Below, in pieces: positions 9,901 to 16,737 of a DNA stretch of 43,870 nt. Below the pieces are notes generated by a model, which had not been told where the DNA came from, did not search any database, and saw only the letters and a program-made list of their open reading frames with translations. Each line of letters opens with the position of its first letter. The stretch's first letter is position 1. The stretch comes from an uncultured Saprospiraceae bacterium. GTDB lineage: Bacteria > Bacteroidota > Bacteroidia > Chitinophagales > Saprospiraceae. The position numbers and the translations under genes were made by a program. The stretch covers positions 1-43,870 of the forward strand of contig CALDSS010000153.1 in the NCBI GenBank assembly GCA_937924495.1, read 5' to 3'.

Positions 9901-10859
9901 GCGTAAACAGATTTGTATCGACCATCAGAAGATGCACCAATACCTTTTACGACTGCATATATTTTATCACCATCTCTTTCTGCATCTTCCAGACGCTTCA
10001 TCAATAACATTCCAACTCCTTCACCAATCAACATCCCATCACCTGCCTCACTAAAAGGGCTGATTTTTCCAGATGGTGAGAATGCTGGCGTTTTTGAGAA
10101 AGACATGTACATGAAAATGGAATTGTCGGTATCTACTCCACCGGTTAACATCATATCTGACCGACCTTCGACCAATTCACTCAAGGCCATTTTCACGGCA
10201 GAAAGTGAAGCGGCACAAGCTGCATCCACAACGGAATTGATTCCACCTAAATCAAATCGATTGGTAATTCGACCTGAGATCACATTCCCGAGCATTCCAG
10301 GGAATGAATTTTCATTCCAACCGATAAATGCTTTGTTTATCTTTTCAATGATAGGTGGAATGTCTGCTTCAGAGATTCCGCTTGAACGAAGTGCTTTTTC
10401 CCAAACTGGTCTTTGCAATCTGGTCATTAATGGCCCAATCAATTTTTGACCACCACCGACGCCCAAAATTACGCCGGTCTTTTCACGCAATTCTTTGGTA
10501 AATTTCTCTGAGCCTTTTCCATAACCTCCATCTTGAAAAGCGTCACGAGCAGCCACTAAAGCCAACAGTTGACTCACATCTGTCACTTCCAAAATATTTG
10601 GCGGCAAGCCAAATTCCATTGGATTGAAATCAATTTTTGGTAGGAAGCCACCAACCTTGCAATAAGTCCGGTCTTCGGCAAATGGATCTGGATTATAATA
10701 ATCATCAATTTTCCATCTATCTTCTGGAACTTCGACAATGCTATCACGTGCTTCGACAATATTATTCCAGTATTCCTCCAAGTTTTTGGCATCTGCAAAA
10801 AAAGCAGAAAGACCAACAATGGCCACAGGAGTTTTACTAAGTGAGGAGTTTAAATTCAT
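6927..10859 (-). CDS. KS-AT-ACP-ACP subunit of a PUFA synthase-like secondary lipid synthase (PfaA-like N-terminal part)
   Basis: This 1310-residue protein holds a ketosynthase (1 to about 460; Cys215 in DAACAAS, His350 in EAHGTGTGAGD, His387 in SQIGH). A malonyl-acyltransferase follows (about 575-880; Ser671 in GHSFGE). Next come a Val/Lys/Ile/Glu-rich, probably helical linker (about 950-1050), a Pro/Ala/Val/Gly/Asn-rich linker and two ACPs. The ACPs carry phosphopantetheine serines at 1150 and 1267, both in GIDSIKRVEI. The KS N-terminus has the PfaA signature (YCKVGGFLP, PMEFGLPPNILE). The two ACPs share an unbroken 41-residue identity. PfaA proteins usually carry more ACPs and a fused KR; here there are two and the KR is a separate gene. 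It starts at ATG 10859, 127 bp from the tetR stop. Domain calls are secure; the exact product is not known. Confidence 0.95.
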   Translation of the reverse strand: MNLNSSLSKTPVAIVGLSAFFADAKNLEEYWNNIVEARDSIVEVPEDRWKIDDYYNPDPFAEDRTYCKVGGFLPKIDFNPMEFGLPPNILEVTDVSQLLALVAARDAFQDGGYGKGSEKFTKELREKTGVILGVGGGQKLIGPLMTRLQRPVWEKALRSSGISEADIPPIIEKINKAFIGWNENSFPGMLGNVISGRITNRFDLGGINSVVDAACAASLSAVKMALSELVEGRSDMMLTGGVDTDNSIFMYMSFSKTPAFSPSGKISPFSEAGDGMLIGEGVGMLLMKRLEDAERDGDKIYAVVKGIGASSDGRYKSVYAPRPSGQALAMGRTYEDAGYPASTVGLVEAHGTGTGAGDPTEFTSMNMVFSGENQHIALGSVKSQIGHTKSAAGAAGMIKAALALHHKVLPPTLNVAAPNPKFDIKNTPFYLNTETRPWFKTEYPRRASLSAFGFGGINIHIAMEEYGSEKSGNYRLHEPYKTVLLQEESVATLIKQCQSIPTTLSGENGDLEFGKLVENSRSLDLNTSQPRLGFVVKTKEEAIEYFQIAAQQLAANQAGWEHPKGIYFRASSIDSSTNLVALFSGQGSQYVGMGGALANTFPAIYDAFAKTGDLTKTIFPVPVFSKEERAQQQVELTKTQNAQPSIGAMSMGLFKTLKSAGFNPNFVAGHSFGELTALWAAGVYDDATFLELAKTRGNAMAQEAGGDAGTMAAVKASFDEVQAAIKSIAGVKIANVNSDRQIIIAGGTDAIQNAQNQLVAAGLTVIPLPVSAAFHTEFVAHAQKPFASFVHGLKFNKPQIPVYANSTAQPYPSNLNEVKSLLKEQILKPVFFKQQIENIHANGGRIFVEFGPKGVLTNLVKSVLSGKDYVAVALNPNAKKNSDLQFRQAVVQLQVLGVPLKNVDPYKAIQPLPAPKTKLTVELNGSNYVSPKTLKAYDDVLNNGFKVSQSATQVVEKIVNVPVEKIVEVEKIVEKIIEVPIQNQEQNSEEMTKEALQVLQQTLQSFQANQNKSLEIFERFMSEQNAQAQQLINLVAGQIEAGKSAPVMATAAVAATPVVTTPKVIQPIIHSNGNGNGHSNGHSTVATPVVQKVVAPVAPPVVSTPAPNGGGLNAGKISGILLEVVSEKTGYPAEMLELEMDMEADLGIDSIKRVEIFGALTAQYPEMSNINPNDLTELRTLGEIVTFVTGKAGSAPVAAAPVSTPQPVVSQPVAAVSNGAATAPSSGGVSQAEMEKALLEVVSEKTGYPAEMLELEMDMEADLGIDSIKRVEIFGALTSQYPAMSDINPNDLTELRTLGEIVTFVSSKKG

Positions 10860-10986
10860 GTAATTTTCAAATGATGAATTTTTTGATAAAATTTAATTTA
10901 AAATCTATAATTATCTAAAATTCAGTTTTTTATAAAATACAAAAGTTCATATTAAATTTTTATTACTAAAAATAGACCAATTTCAG

Positions 10987-11601
10987 TTAAATGGAAACCC
11001 TGAAAAGTTCTTCTTGCTTTTTTAGTAATTCTAATCCTTTTGAGGTGCATAAACCTCGCATGTATGGCACCAATGTTCCGAAGGTTAATCGCTCTCTTGA
11101 GAATCTTTCCATCGGAAATTTTTGATGGTCTTTGAATAATTTCAAAAGGCACAAAACTGTCGTTCCTACAACCTCAATATCCAAGTCATCTACAAAAATG
11201 CCATCGTCGATTCCCCAATTGGCGAGGTACAACATTTCTTCTTTGGCATAAAGCCCTGCTTTTTCAATTTCGGATTCAAGGTTGGGATGAAACCGAAAAA
11301 TATCTGGATAAAAGTTGGGATTGATGGTATAAGCTCTTTCAAGGATTTTTTGATGCAAAAGCCCCATTGCCGCAATGGCATTTGGAGCATTGTGTATTAT
11401 CTCCTCATTTTCATTCCTTACCTTTTTGTGGTATTCCCAAATACAATCGGTTAGCAATTCGTCCTTGTCTTTGAAAAATTTATAGATAGTTCTTTTGGAA
11501 GTTCGAAGCTCTGAAACAATCCGATCAATGGTCACTACCTTTACCCCGTGTTTAAGGAAAAGTTCGGAAGCGATTTCAGTAATTTTTTGTTGTGTTACCA
11601 T
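10987..11601 (-). CDS. TetR-family transcriptional regulator
   Basis: The 204-residue protein has an N-terminal TetR helix-turn-helix (about 1-50): QKITEIASELFLKHG, then TIDRIVSEL and TSKRTIYKFFKDKDEL. A helical ligand-binding domain of normal length follows. It starts at ATG 11601 and lies directly upstream of, and codirectional with, the lipid synthase genes. It is divergent from the phosphopantetheinyl transferase gene. The position suggests local control of the lipid synthase cluster, possibly in response to an acyl ligand, but that is inference. A candidate operator lies in its upstream spacer at 11614-11643. Confidence 0.9.
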   Translation of the reverse strand: MVTQQKITEIASELFLKHGVKVVTIDRIVSELRTSKRTIYKFFKDKDELLTDCIWEYHKKVRNENEEIIHNAPNAIAAMGLLHQKILERAYTINPNFYPDIFRFHPNLESEIEKAGLYAKEEMLYLANWGIDDGIFVDDLDIEVVGTTVLCLLKLFKDHQKFPMERFSRERLTFGTLVPYMRGLCTSKGLELLKKQEELFRVSI

Positions 11602-11613
11602 CTATTTGAACCA

Positions 11614-11643
11614 GCGGTAATTATTTTGTCTCACCAGTACCGC
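11614..11643. promoter_or_regulatory. Candidate TetR operator in the tetR/PPTase divergent spacer
   Basis: GCGGTA (11614-11619) and TACCGC (11638-11643) form a 6-bp inverted repeat with an 18-bp centre, 13 bp upstream of the tetR start. GC-rich arms in an AT-rich spacer between divergent genes are suggestive of an operator. I found no second copy in front of the synthase gene. Confidence 0.3.
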
Positions 11644-11695
11644 ACAAATGAACGAAAGATTTTTGTGAAGAAAGAATGATAATTAAAATAAAAAT

Positions 11696-11703
11696 TAGTT
11701 TTG
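11696..11703 (+). promoter_or_regulatory. Bacteroidota-type -7 element for the PPTase gene
   Basis: TAGTTTTG matches the TAnnTTTG -7 consensus and lies 19 bp upstream of ATG 11723. No clear -33 element is seen at the right distance. Confidence 0.4.
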
Positions 11704-11722
11704 CCAAAAATCGTCATCAATC

Positions 11723-12364
11723 ATGAAGATTTATTGGGCAAACTCAGGAGAAATACCGCAAAGCATAACGCTTCAAGCGTTTGTTTCTGATTTACCAAAA
11801 AACATGATTGAAAAATCACTTAGATATAAATCAGAGGAGGCCGCTTTCAATTATACAACTGGAAGAAAGCTTCTTAGATTGGGTCTCAAAAATCATGGAC
11901 TGGAAAATGAATTCAATAAGATAAAAATCAATAAGAATGGAAAACCTTTCGTAGCCGGTGTTTTTTTCAATATTTCACATTCTAATGATCTGGTTGTTTG
12001 TGCCTTTGATTCAAATGAAATAGGAATTGATATTGAGAAAATAAAACCAGTTGATTTATCAAATTTCCACCATGTTTTCACTGACCGTGAATTGACATTT
12101 ATTGAAGAAAATGAAAATCCAACTTTGGCTTTTTATAAACTATGGGTAAGGAAAGAAAGTTTTATAAAATCTATTGGTTCAACGATAAAAGAAATGAGAG
12201 AATTGGAAAATAGATTACCCTCCAAAACACTGGTTACCAATACTTTAGAAAACAAAATAGTTGATTTCAAATTGGAAGAAAATTACGTTGGAGCAGCTTG
12301 TGGCATATCATCAATTAAAATAAATTCGATACAAAAAATAGATCTATTAAAATTCAAAACCTAA
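11723..12364 (+). CDS. Sfp-type 4'-phosphopantetheinyl transferase
   Basis: The 213-residue protein shows the Sfp/AcpT signatures. NISHSND comes first, then GIDIEKI with the magnesium-binding aspartate near residue 98, then the WVRKESFIKSIG motif with its Glu and Lys. It would move phosphopantetheine from coenzyme A to serines of carrier proteins. The two ACPs of the neighbouring lipid synthase are the obvious substrates, which gives it the role that PfaE plays in PUFA clusters. It is divergent from tetR, starts at ATG 11723, and has its own -7 element. Its sequence is rich in Lys, Asn and Ile, in keeping with a higher AT content than the synthase genes. Confidence 0.93.
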   Translation: MKIYWANSGEIPQSITLQAFVSDLPKNMIEKSLRYKSEEAAFNYTTGRKLLRLGLKNHGLENEFNKIKINKNGKPFVAGVFFNISHSNDLVVCAFDSNEIGIDIEKIKPVDLSNFHHVFTDRELTFIEENENPTLAFYKLWVRKESFIKSIGSTIKEMRELENRLPSKTLVTNTLENKIVDFKLEENYVGAACGISSIKINSIQKIDLLKFKT

Positions 12365-12455
12365 ATTCTTAATCACGTTTTTCAACGCTCTCAAAACATT
12401 TAAAAACAAAATAACGTTTGATTGAGGCAATTTTAAATAACCTATTCCTATCCTT

Positions 12456-13553
12456 TTGAAAAAATTAATTTTAATACTCTTTTTCTTTGCTTCGATTTCC
12501 AATCTTTTTTCACAGAAATCTGATTCAACAAAGTTGATAAGAGATTCCAAATTCTTTGGACTTCCTTTATTGTTCTTCACCCCAGAGACGGGTTGGGGAG
12601 CTGGCGTTGCTGGTGGTTTTTCTTTTTTGATGCACAAGGAAAAATTAAACGGCCGACGATCTCAGGTTCAATTAGACTTCGCCTACACCACTCGCGAACA
12701 ATTATTGCTGTTTTTTCCATTTCAACTATATTGGAATGAATCGATCAATCAAGCTTACGGAGAAATTGGATTTTTTGATTTTACAGATAGGTTTTATCCA
12801 ATTGGCAATCAGTTTAAAGAAAAAGAGCAAGCCCAATTTGAAGAGTCTTACCGCTTTAATTACCCTCGAATTCGATTGAATTATTTAAGAAGAGTTGATA
12901 AAAAAAACTACCTCGGCATTCGATATTGGTTTGACAATTCCAAAATAACTCGAACAGAGGCAAATGGAGCATTAGCGCGTGGCAATATCCTTGGCAGCCG
13001 TGGAGGAATTATAACGGGTTCTGGTTTAATTTATCAATATGATACCCGAGATCATGTCAATTATTCGAGTAATGGTGCTTTTTTTGAAGGAGTCCTTTAT
13101 GCAAGCGAAAAATGGATGGGTTCTGATTTCAGACATCAAAGAATCTATTTAGATTATCGAAAATTTTTCACTTTACGTCCAAACCACATTCTGGCACTCA
13201 ATGCCTACGGAAGAATGAATTTTGGAAACACCCCCTTTGATGATTTAGCATTGTTTGGAGGTTCTAAACGGATGAGAGGGTATTTTGAAGGATTCTACCG
13301 AGACAATCACATGGCCGTACTTCAGGCGGAATATCGTTTTCCTATTTTTTGGAGATTTAGTGGTGTCGGATTTACAAGTTTTGGAACCGTTACAGATAAA
13401 TTTTCTAACCTCCAAACCCAATATATTCGCCCATCAGGAGGCGTTGGCCTCAGATTTACGTTAGTGCCAAAGGACAAATTAAATTTAAGGATTGACTATG
13501 GTATTGGAAGGAATACAAGTGGATTTTACCTAACTGTAAATGAAGCGTTTTAG
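12456..13553 (+). CDS. Outer-membrane beta-barrel protein (BamA/TamA-type surface antigen family)
   Basis: The 365-residue protein has a signal peptide (MKKLILILFFFASISNLFSQ) and many alternating aromatic strands. It has the family motif LFGGSKRMRGY in the C-terminal half and ends in a terminal phenylalanine, as barrel proteins do. No POTRA domains are visible, so it is a short barrel-only member. The start is TTG 12456: an in-frame stop (TAA) lies eight codons upstream and the first ATG would remove the signal peptide. Its stop codon overlaps that of the convergent NlpC/P60 gene by 4 nt. Its specific cargo or function is not evident from the sequence. Confidence 0.82.
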   Translation: MKKLILILFFFASISNLFSQKSDSTKLIRDSKFFGLPLLFFTPETGWGAGVAGGFSFLMHKEKLNGRRSQVQLDFAYTTREQLLLFFPFQLYWNESINQAYGEIGFFDFTDRFYPIGNQFKEKEQAQFEESYRFNYPRIRLNYLRRVDKKNYLGIRYWFDNSKITRTEANGALARGNILGSRGGIITGSGLIYQYDTRDHVNYSSNGAFFEGVLYASEKWMGSDFRHQRIYLDYRKFFTLRPNHILALNAYGRMNFGNTPFDDLALFGGSKRMRGYFEGFYRDNHMAVLQAEYRFPIFWRFSGVGFTSFGTVTDKFSNLQTQYIRPSGGVGLRFTLVPKDKLNLRIDYGIGRNTSGFYLTVNEAF

Positions 13554-14410
13554 GATTCAAATAGAATTTTTTGATCCAGAACCGTTACTTCTTCATTTGG
13601 AATTTGTGAAACTTCTTCCTCAGGTTTTAGTGGCAAATTTCTTTTTACTAATCTGAGTTTGTGCGAGTATTTTTTTGTTTGCTCATCAAAAATGCCATAG
13701 TGGTCGAGCCTATCAATTCGTACCCTTCCGAAAGAATGAATTATTTGCTCACCACTCAAAATCATGCCTACATGAGTGACTTTTCCTTTTCGATTTTGAA
13801 AATATGCTAAATCACCTTCCTGAACTTGCTCCACAAAATCAACGTTTTTGCCAAATTCGATTTGGAGGTCAGCAGTCCTAGGCAGATTAACACCAATAAA
13901 TCCAAATATGTGTTGAATCAGAGCAGAAGTGTCTAGTCCGAAAGGAGTTCTTCCCCCCTTCATTTCAGGAATATTCAAAAACTTTCTGGCTATTTTAGGA
14001 AGCAATTCAAATACATTACGCTTCAATTCTTGAGGAGAAACCGCTTGTCCACTGTATTCATAATTTTGACCAAACAAAGAGAAACGAAGGCCATCAAACT
14101 GAGGCAGTCGAGCACCAATAGGAATTTGAAAATGGTGATTATTTCCACGAATAGATTGTGAAAGATCTAAAGCAAAGGCAAAATCAGTGGTTAGTTTTTT
14201 AGAACTTTTTTCATCGATTTCCTGTAATTGATTGGATTGAATCCATCCGAAATGGTTATCCATCAAGCCACGCACCTTCAACCATTGTTTCCCTTTTGTA
14301 TCTACTACTTCCACCATTTCTCCAAAAAGCAATTGCGAAAGCAACTCGCTTTGATGATTAGCTTGTGACCTTACCGGAATAACACTTAGAGGGCAAATGC
14401 CAAATCTCAT
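13550..14410 (-). CDS. NlpC/P60 (C40) family protein with SH3-like domains, catalytic cysteine absent
   Basis: The 286-residue protein has the layout of Bacteroidota C40 peptidases: N-terminal bacterial SH3-like segments (FGEMVEVVDTKGKQWLKVR, then FGWIQ) and a C-terminal NlpC/P60 domain. In this family the nucleophile lies in a DCSG motif within a YLWGGRTPFGIDCSG context. Here the sequence is EMKGGRTPFGLDTSAL, so threonine (codon ACT) replaces cysteine and the aromatic YLW is lost. The catalytic histidine is kept in VTHVGM. It is therefore probably a peptidoglycan-binding pseudoenzyme and not a working endopeptidase. No signal peptide is visible. Start ATG 14410. It is divergent from the PorP-like gene and tail-to-tail with the barrel protein gene. 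Confidence 0.85.
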   Translation of the reverse strand: MRFGICPLSVIPVRSQANHQSELLSQLLFGEMVEVVDTKGKQWLKVRGLMDNHFGWIQSNQLQEIDEKSSKKLTTDFAFALDLSQSIRGNNHHFQIPIGARLPQFDGLRFSLFGQNYEYSGQAVSPQELKRNVFELLPKIARKFLNIPEMKGGRTPFGLDTSALIQHIFGFIGVNLPRTADLQIEFGKNVDFVEQVQEGDLAYFQNRKGKVTHVGMILSGEQIIHSFGRVRIDRLDHYGIFDEQTKKYSHKLRLVKRNLPLKPEEEVSQIPNEEVTVLDQKILFES

Positions 14411-14544
14411 AAACAGATTTGTTAAAAAAGGAATAGGTTAATTAAAAATAATAAAACTGCGTTTCTTAGATTTTAGAAAAAACGGCAAATTCTTTGCCTT
14501 TTAAAACGAGTTCTATGAATTGCCAAAGTTAATTAAAATCAAAT

Positions 14545-14552
14545 TACCTTTG
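14545..14552 (+). promoter_or_regulatory. Bacteroidota-type -7 element for the PorP-like gene
   Basis: TACCTTTG is an exact TAnnTTTG match. A TTG at 14520-14522 is a possible -33 element. A transcript would start near 14557-14560, giving a leader of about 115 nt. Confidence 0.55.
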
Positions 14553-14563
14553 CGAATCAAAAA

Positions 14564-14642
14564 GGTGCGTTTTTAAAATTCAGTTTAAAGTTTCTTAATG
14601 AATTTCTGGAACCTGAATTTGCATAAACATTGAACACGCACC
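14564..14642 (+). ncRNA. Structured 5' leader of the PorP/SprF-like gene (candidate cis-acting RNA)
   Basis: Three nested stems can be drawn. The outer is GGTGCGT (14564-14570) with ACGCACC (14636-14642). The middle is AAATTCAG (14576-14583) with CTGAATTT (14613-14620). The inner is GTTTC with GGAAC, with one G-U pair. It begins a few bases after the predicted start of transcription and ends 34 bp before ATG 14677. The spacer (14411-14676) also holds a small hairpin GGCAAA/TTTGCC at 14484-14498, upstream of the promoter. I do not recognise the structure as a named RNA family. Confidence 0.45.
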
Positions 14643-14676
14643 AAGATTTGAGGCTCATTCACTTAAAAGATTAATA

Positions 14677-15726
14677 ATGAAAAGTTTTTTTACCGGACTT
14701 TTAGTTTTGGTATTTTGTATATCGTTGAAGGCCCAAGATCAGCACTTCACACAAGTTTATAATGCTCCTCTTGCTCTCAACCCTGCCTTAACGGGTTCTT
14801 ATGCAGGGACTTATCGTTTTTCAGGAATCTATCGTGATCAATGGAGACAAACGTTAGATGATCCGTATGTTACGTTTGCTGGAATGTTGGATGTAAGGTT
14901 TCCGTTAGAAGTTTATAATGGAAAATATAATGATGCGGTCGCAATCGGTTTGATGTTTTATAATGATAAAGTTCCTGGTGTTGATTTTAATACCAATCAA
15001 ATAGCTTTATCTGCTGCCTACCACAAAGCTTTGGATTTGAATAATACACAATACATTTCTTTAGGCATCCAAGGAGGAATCAATCAGCGGAATATCAATT
15101 ACGAAGATTTAACCTTTGATGATGAGTACAATGGAACTACTGGTTTCTTTAATCCAACAAGAGAAATTTTACCCAGTAACAACTTCTCTTTTGATGACTG
15201 GGCTATTGGGCTGAACTATGCCTTTATTCCAGGAAGAAGAACTTCCTTTTACGCAGGAGTATCACTGCACCATATATTCGAACCCCAGGTTTCTTTTTTC
15301 CCAATAGATACAGATATCATGTATGAAGGGAATACTTTATTTAGAAAGTTTGGTGCACAAGTTAGTGCCAGCATCCCGCTTTCTGACAAATATTCTATTC
15401 AACCACGATTAGTTGGAAGCTTGCAAGGTCCTCATTTTCAGGCAGTTACAGGTTCTAATGTTAGAATTGCACTTTCAGAATACGATTACTCCGCACTTCA
15501 TATTGGAGGATGGGTAAGACCAGTCAGAAATTTTGATGATTCGTTCTCGCTTGATGCAGCCATCATAATGTTAGGAATCGAGTACCGAAATATCCTGTTT
15601 GGATTAAGTTATGATGCTACTTTAGTTGATTTGCAAACAACTCGTCGAGGTCAAGGAGCTTTTGAATTTTCTGTTTCCTACTCCAGTAATACCCAAAATG
15701 AAAGTTTACTTTGTCCTAAATTTTAA
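14677..15726 (+). CDS. PorP/SprF family type IX secretion/gliding membrane protein
   Basis: The 349-residue protein has a signal peptide (residues 1-19, ending KAQ). The diagnostic PorP/SprF N-terminus follows: DQHFTQVYNAPLALNPALTG, then FSGIYRDQWR. The rest is beta-strand rich and ends in CPKF. The family forms outer-membrane barrels tied to type IX secretion and surface-adhesin export in gliding Bacteroidota. Here the gene stands alone, without an adjacent gliding adhesin or PorK/L/M/N genes. It starts at ATG 14677 behind a structured leader. Its stop overlaps the stop of the convergent VTC gene. Confidence 0.92.
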   Translation: MKSFFTGLLVLVFCISLKAQDQHFTQVYNAPLALNPALTGSYAGTYRFSGIYRDQWRQTLDDPYVTFAGMLDVRFPLEVYNGKYNDAVAIGLMFYNDKVPGVDFNTNQIALSAAYHKALDLNNTQYISLGIQGGINQRNINYEDLTFDDEYNGTTGFFNPTREILPSNNFSFDDWAIGLNYAFIPGRRTSFYAGVSLHHIFEPQVSFFPIDTDIMYEGNTLFRKFGAQVSASIPLSDKYSIQPRLVGSLQGPHFQAVTGSNVRIALSEYDYSALHIGGWVRPVRNFDDSFSLDAAIIMLGIEYRNILFGLSYDATLVDLQTTRRGQGAFEFSVSYSSNTQNESLLCPKF

Positions 15727-16394
15727 ACCGATTGGTTGAAAAGGTGCTGCAAACCCATTGCAAATTTTGAATATTTGGTCAATCTGAAGGGCAATCGTTG
15801 CGCTATCTGATTAGCTTTCCCTTGTGCCTCCTTAGAATATTTCATTTCTAAAATGATTGAAGGAGACTCTGTCCAAATTCTTGAGTAGAAACTTTTCAAT
15901 TCTTCTACAGAGGTTGACAAACCTTTATTGAATAGTGGAAAAAATTTAAGATTTTTATCTATCGTAATTCGGACGGTCTTGTCAGAATTCACAAAATAGC
16001 TTCTGTGATACTGATTTATAACAACAGGGTAAACTTTGGCATCCGATTTTCTTGATGCGGTTTTCACTCTCTCCGTAAGCTCGTTAAGGTTTTTTATTTG
16101 AGAAAGATTTATTTTAAACTGTTCTTTAGTCCCTAAGTCATTTTTTTTACCCTTTATTTCGAGCGTAATTTCATCAGTTAAATTCTCACCATACCATCTT
16201 ACTCTTAGCTTATTTCTTACTGCAATTCCATCTCTATTTTCCCTCAATTTTACATAACCTGGCTCATCAAAATAGATGTTATTCACTACTCTATCATCAT
16301 AAGCTTTTCTAAATCCATGAGGCAAAATTTTCACAGTTTGCTTCACCTGAGAAAAGGGCATTTCATCAATTCGGTATTTTCTTTCGTATCTCAC
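15723..16394 (-). CDS. VTC-domain (polyphosphate polymerase-like) protein
   Basis: The 223-residue protein matches the VTC catalytic fold, a triphosphate-tunnel enzyme family. It opens with RYERKYRI, followed by NNIYFDEPGY, NKLRVRWYG and LEIKGKK, and later ILEMKYS, giving the alternating basic and acidic residues of the tunnel. Members make polyphosphate or act on other triphosphate substrates. In bacteria stand-alone VTC proteins are common and mostly uncharacterised. The start is GTG 16394: the only nearby upstream ATG is out of frame, and the first internal ATG would remove the conserved RYERKYR. It is convergent with the PorP-like gene and divergent from rpsU. Confidence 0.85.
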   Translation of the reverse strand: MRYERKYRIDEMPFSQVKQTVKILPHGFRKAYDDRVVNNIYFDEPGYVKLRENRDGIAVRNKLRVRWYGENLTDEITLEIKGKKNDLGTKEQFKINLSQIKNLNELTERVKTASRKSDAKVYPVVINQYHRSYFVNSDKTVRITIDKNLKFFPLFNKGLSTSVEELKSFYSRIWTESPSIILEMKYSKEAQGKANQIAQRLPFRLTKYSKFAMGLQHLFNQSV

Positions 16395-16450
16395 GGCATA
16401 AAAGTAAAAAAAATTAACCTACCCATGTTTCTTTGCGTCCTAAATATATG

Positions 16451-16479
16451 TATCTTTGCGCTCCAAAATTTTAGAACGC
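16451..16479 (+). promoter_or_regulatory. rpsU promoter and overlapping near-palindrome
   Basis: TATCTTTG (16451-16458) exactly matches the TAnnTTTG -7 element. An imperfect 22-bp palindrome with two mismatches per arm and centre AAAATTTT spans 16458-16479, over the expected transcription start. CTTTGCG is repeated directly at 16431-16437 and 16454-16460. No Shine-Dalgarno sequence is visible before ATG 16504. Confidence 0.55.
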
Positions 16480-16503
16480 GTATTATTAAATTAAATTCAA
16501 TAC

Positions 16504-16689
16504 ATGCTAATCATTAATGTAAAAGAAGGAGAGTCTATTGACAGAGCTCTCAAGCGTTACAAAAACAAGCACCGTAAAGTAGGTGTAATCAAGCAACTTA
16601 GAAATAGAAAGCATTTCACAAAACCTTCTGTTGAACGTAGAGCTGAGGTTTTGAAAGCAAAATATATTCAGGAAAAATACGGTGAGTAA
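16504..16689 (+). CDS. rpsU: 30S ribosomal protein bS21
   Basis: The 61-residue basic protein has the full bS21 pattern: INVKEGESIDRALKRYKNK at the start, then VGVIKQLRNRKHFTKPSVERR. It is a component of the 30S platform near the 3' end of 16S rRNA. In Bacteroidota it is known to help hide the anti-Shine-Dalgarno sequence, which fits the scarcity of Shine-Dalgarno sites in this window. Its length is normal. A stem-loop separates it from the DEAD-box helicase gene 48 bp downstream, so the two may share a transcript. Confidence 0.97.
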   Translation: MLIINVKEGESIDRALKRYKNKHRKVGVIKQLRNRKHFTKPSVERRAEVLKAKYIQEKYGE

Positions 16690-16701
16690 TTTTCCTATTA
16701 T

Positions 16702-16725
16702 CCAAAATCGGCAAGACGATTTTGG
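16702..16725 (+). promoter_or_regulatory. Intercistronic stem-loop between rpsU and the RNA helicase gene
   Basis: CCAAAATCG (16702-16710) pairs perfectly with CGATTTTGG (16717-16725) around a 6-nt loop. It is followed by TAAAAAA, not by a T run, so it is not a classical terminator. It could be an RNA processing or 3'-end-protecting hairpin that uncouples bS21 from helicase levels. Confidence 0.55.
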
Positions 16726-16737
16726 TAAAAAACATAA

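Noticed and set aside
9913-10449. Plus-strand frame of 178 codons
   Set aside because: It is the antisense shadow of the ketosynthase domain of the KS-AT-ACP gene.
12347-12637. Minus-strand frame of 96 codons between the PPTase and barrel genes
   Set aside because: It overlaps the signal peptide and N-terminus of the barrel protein and the PPTase end, and has no features of its own.
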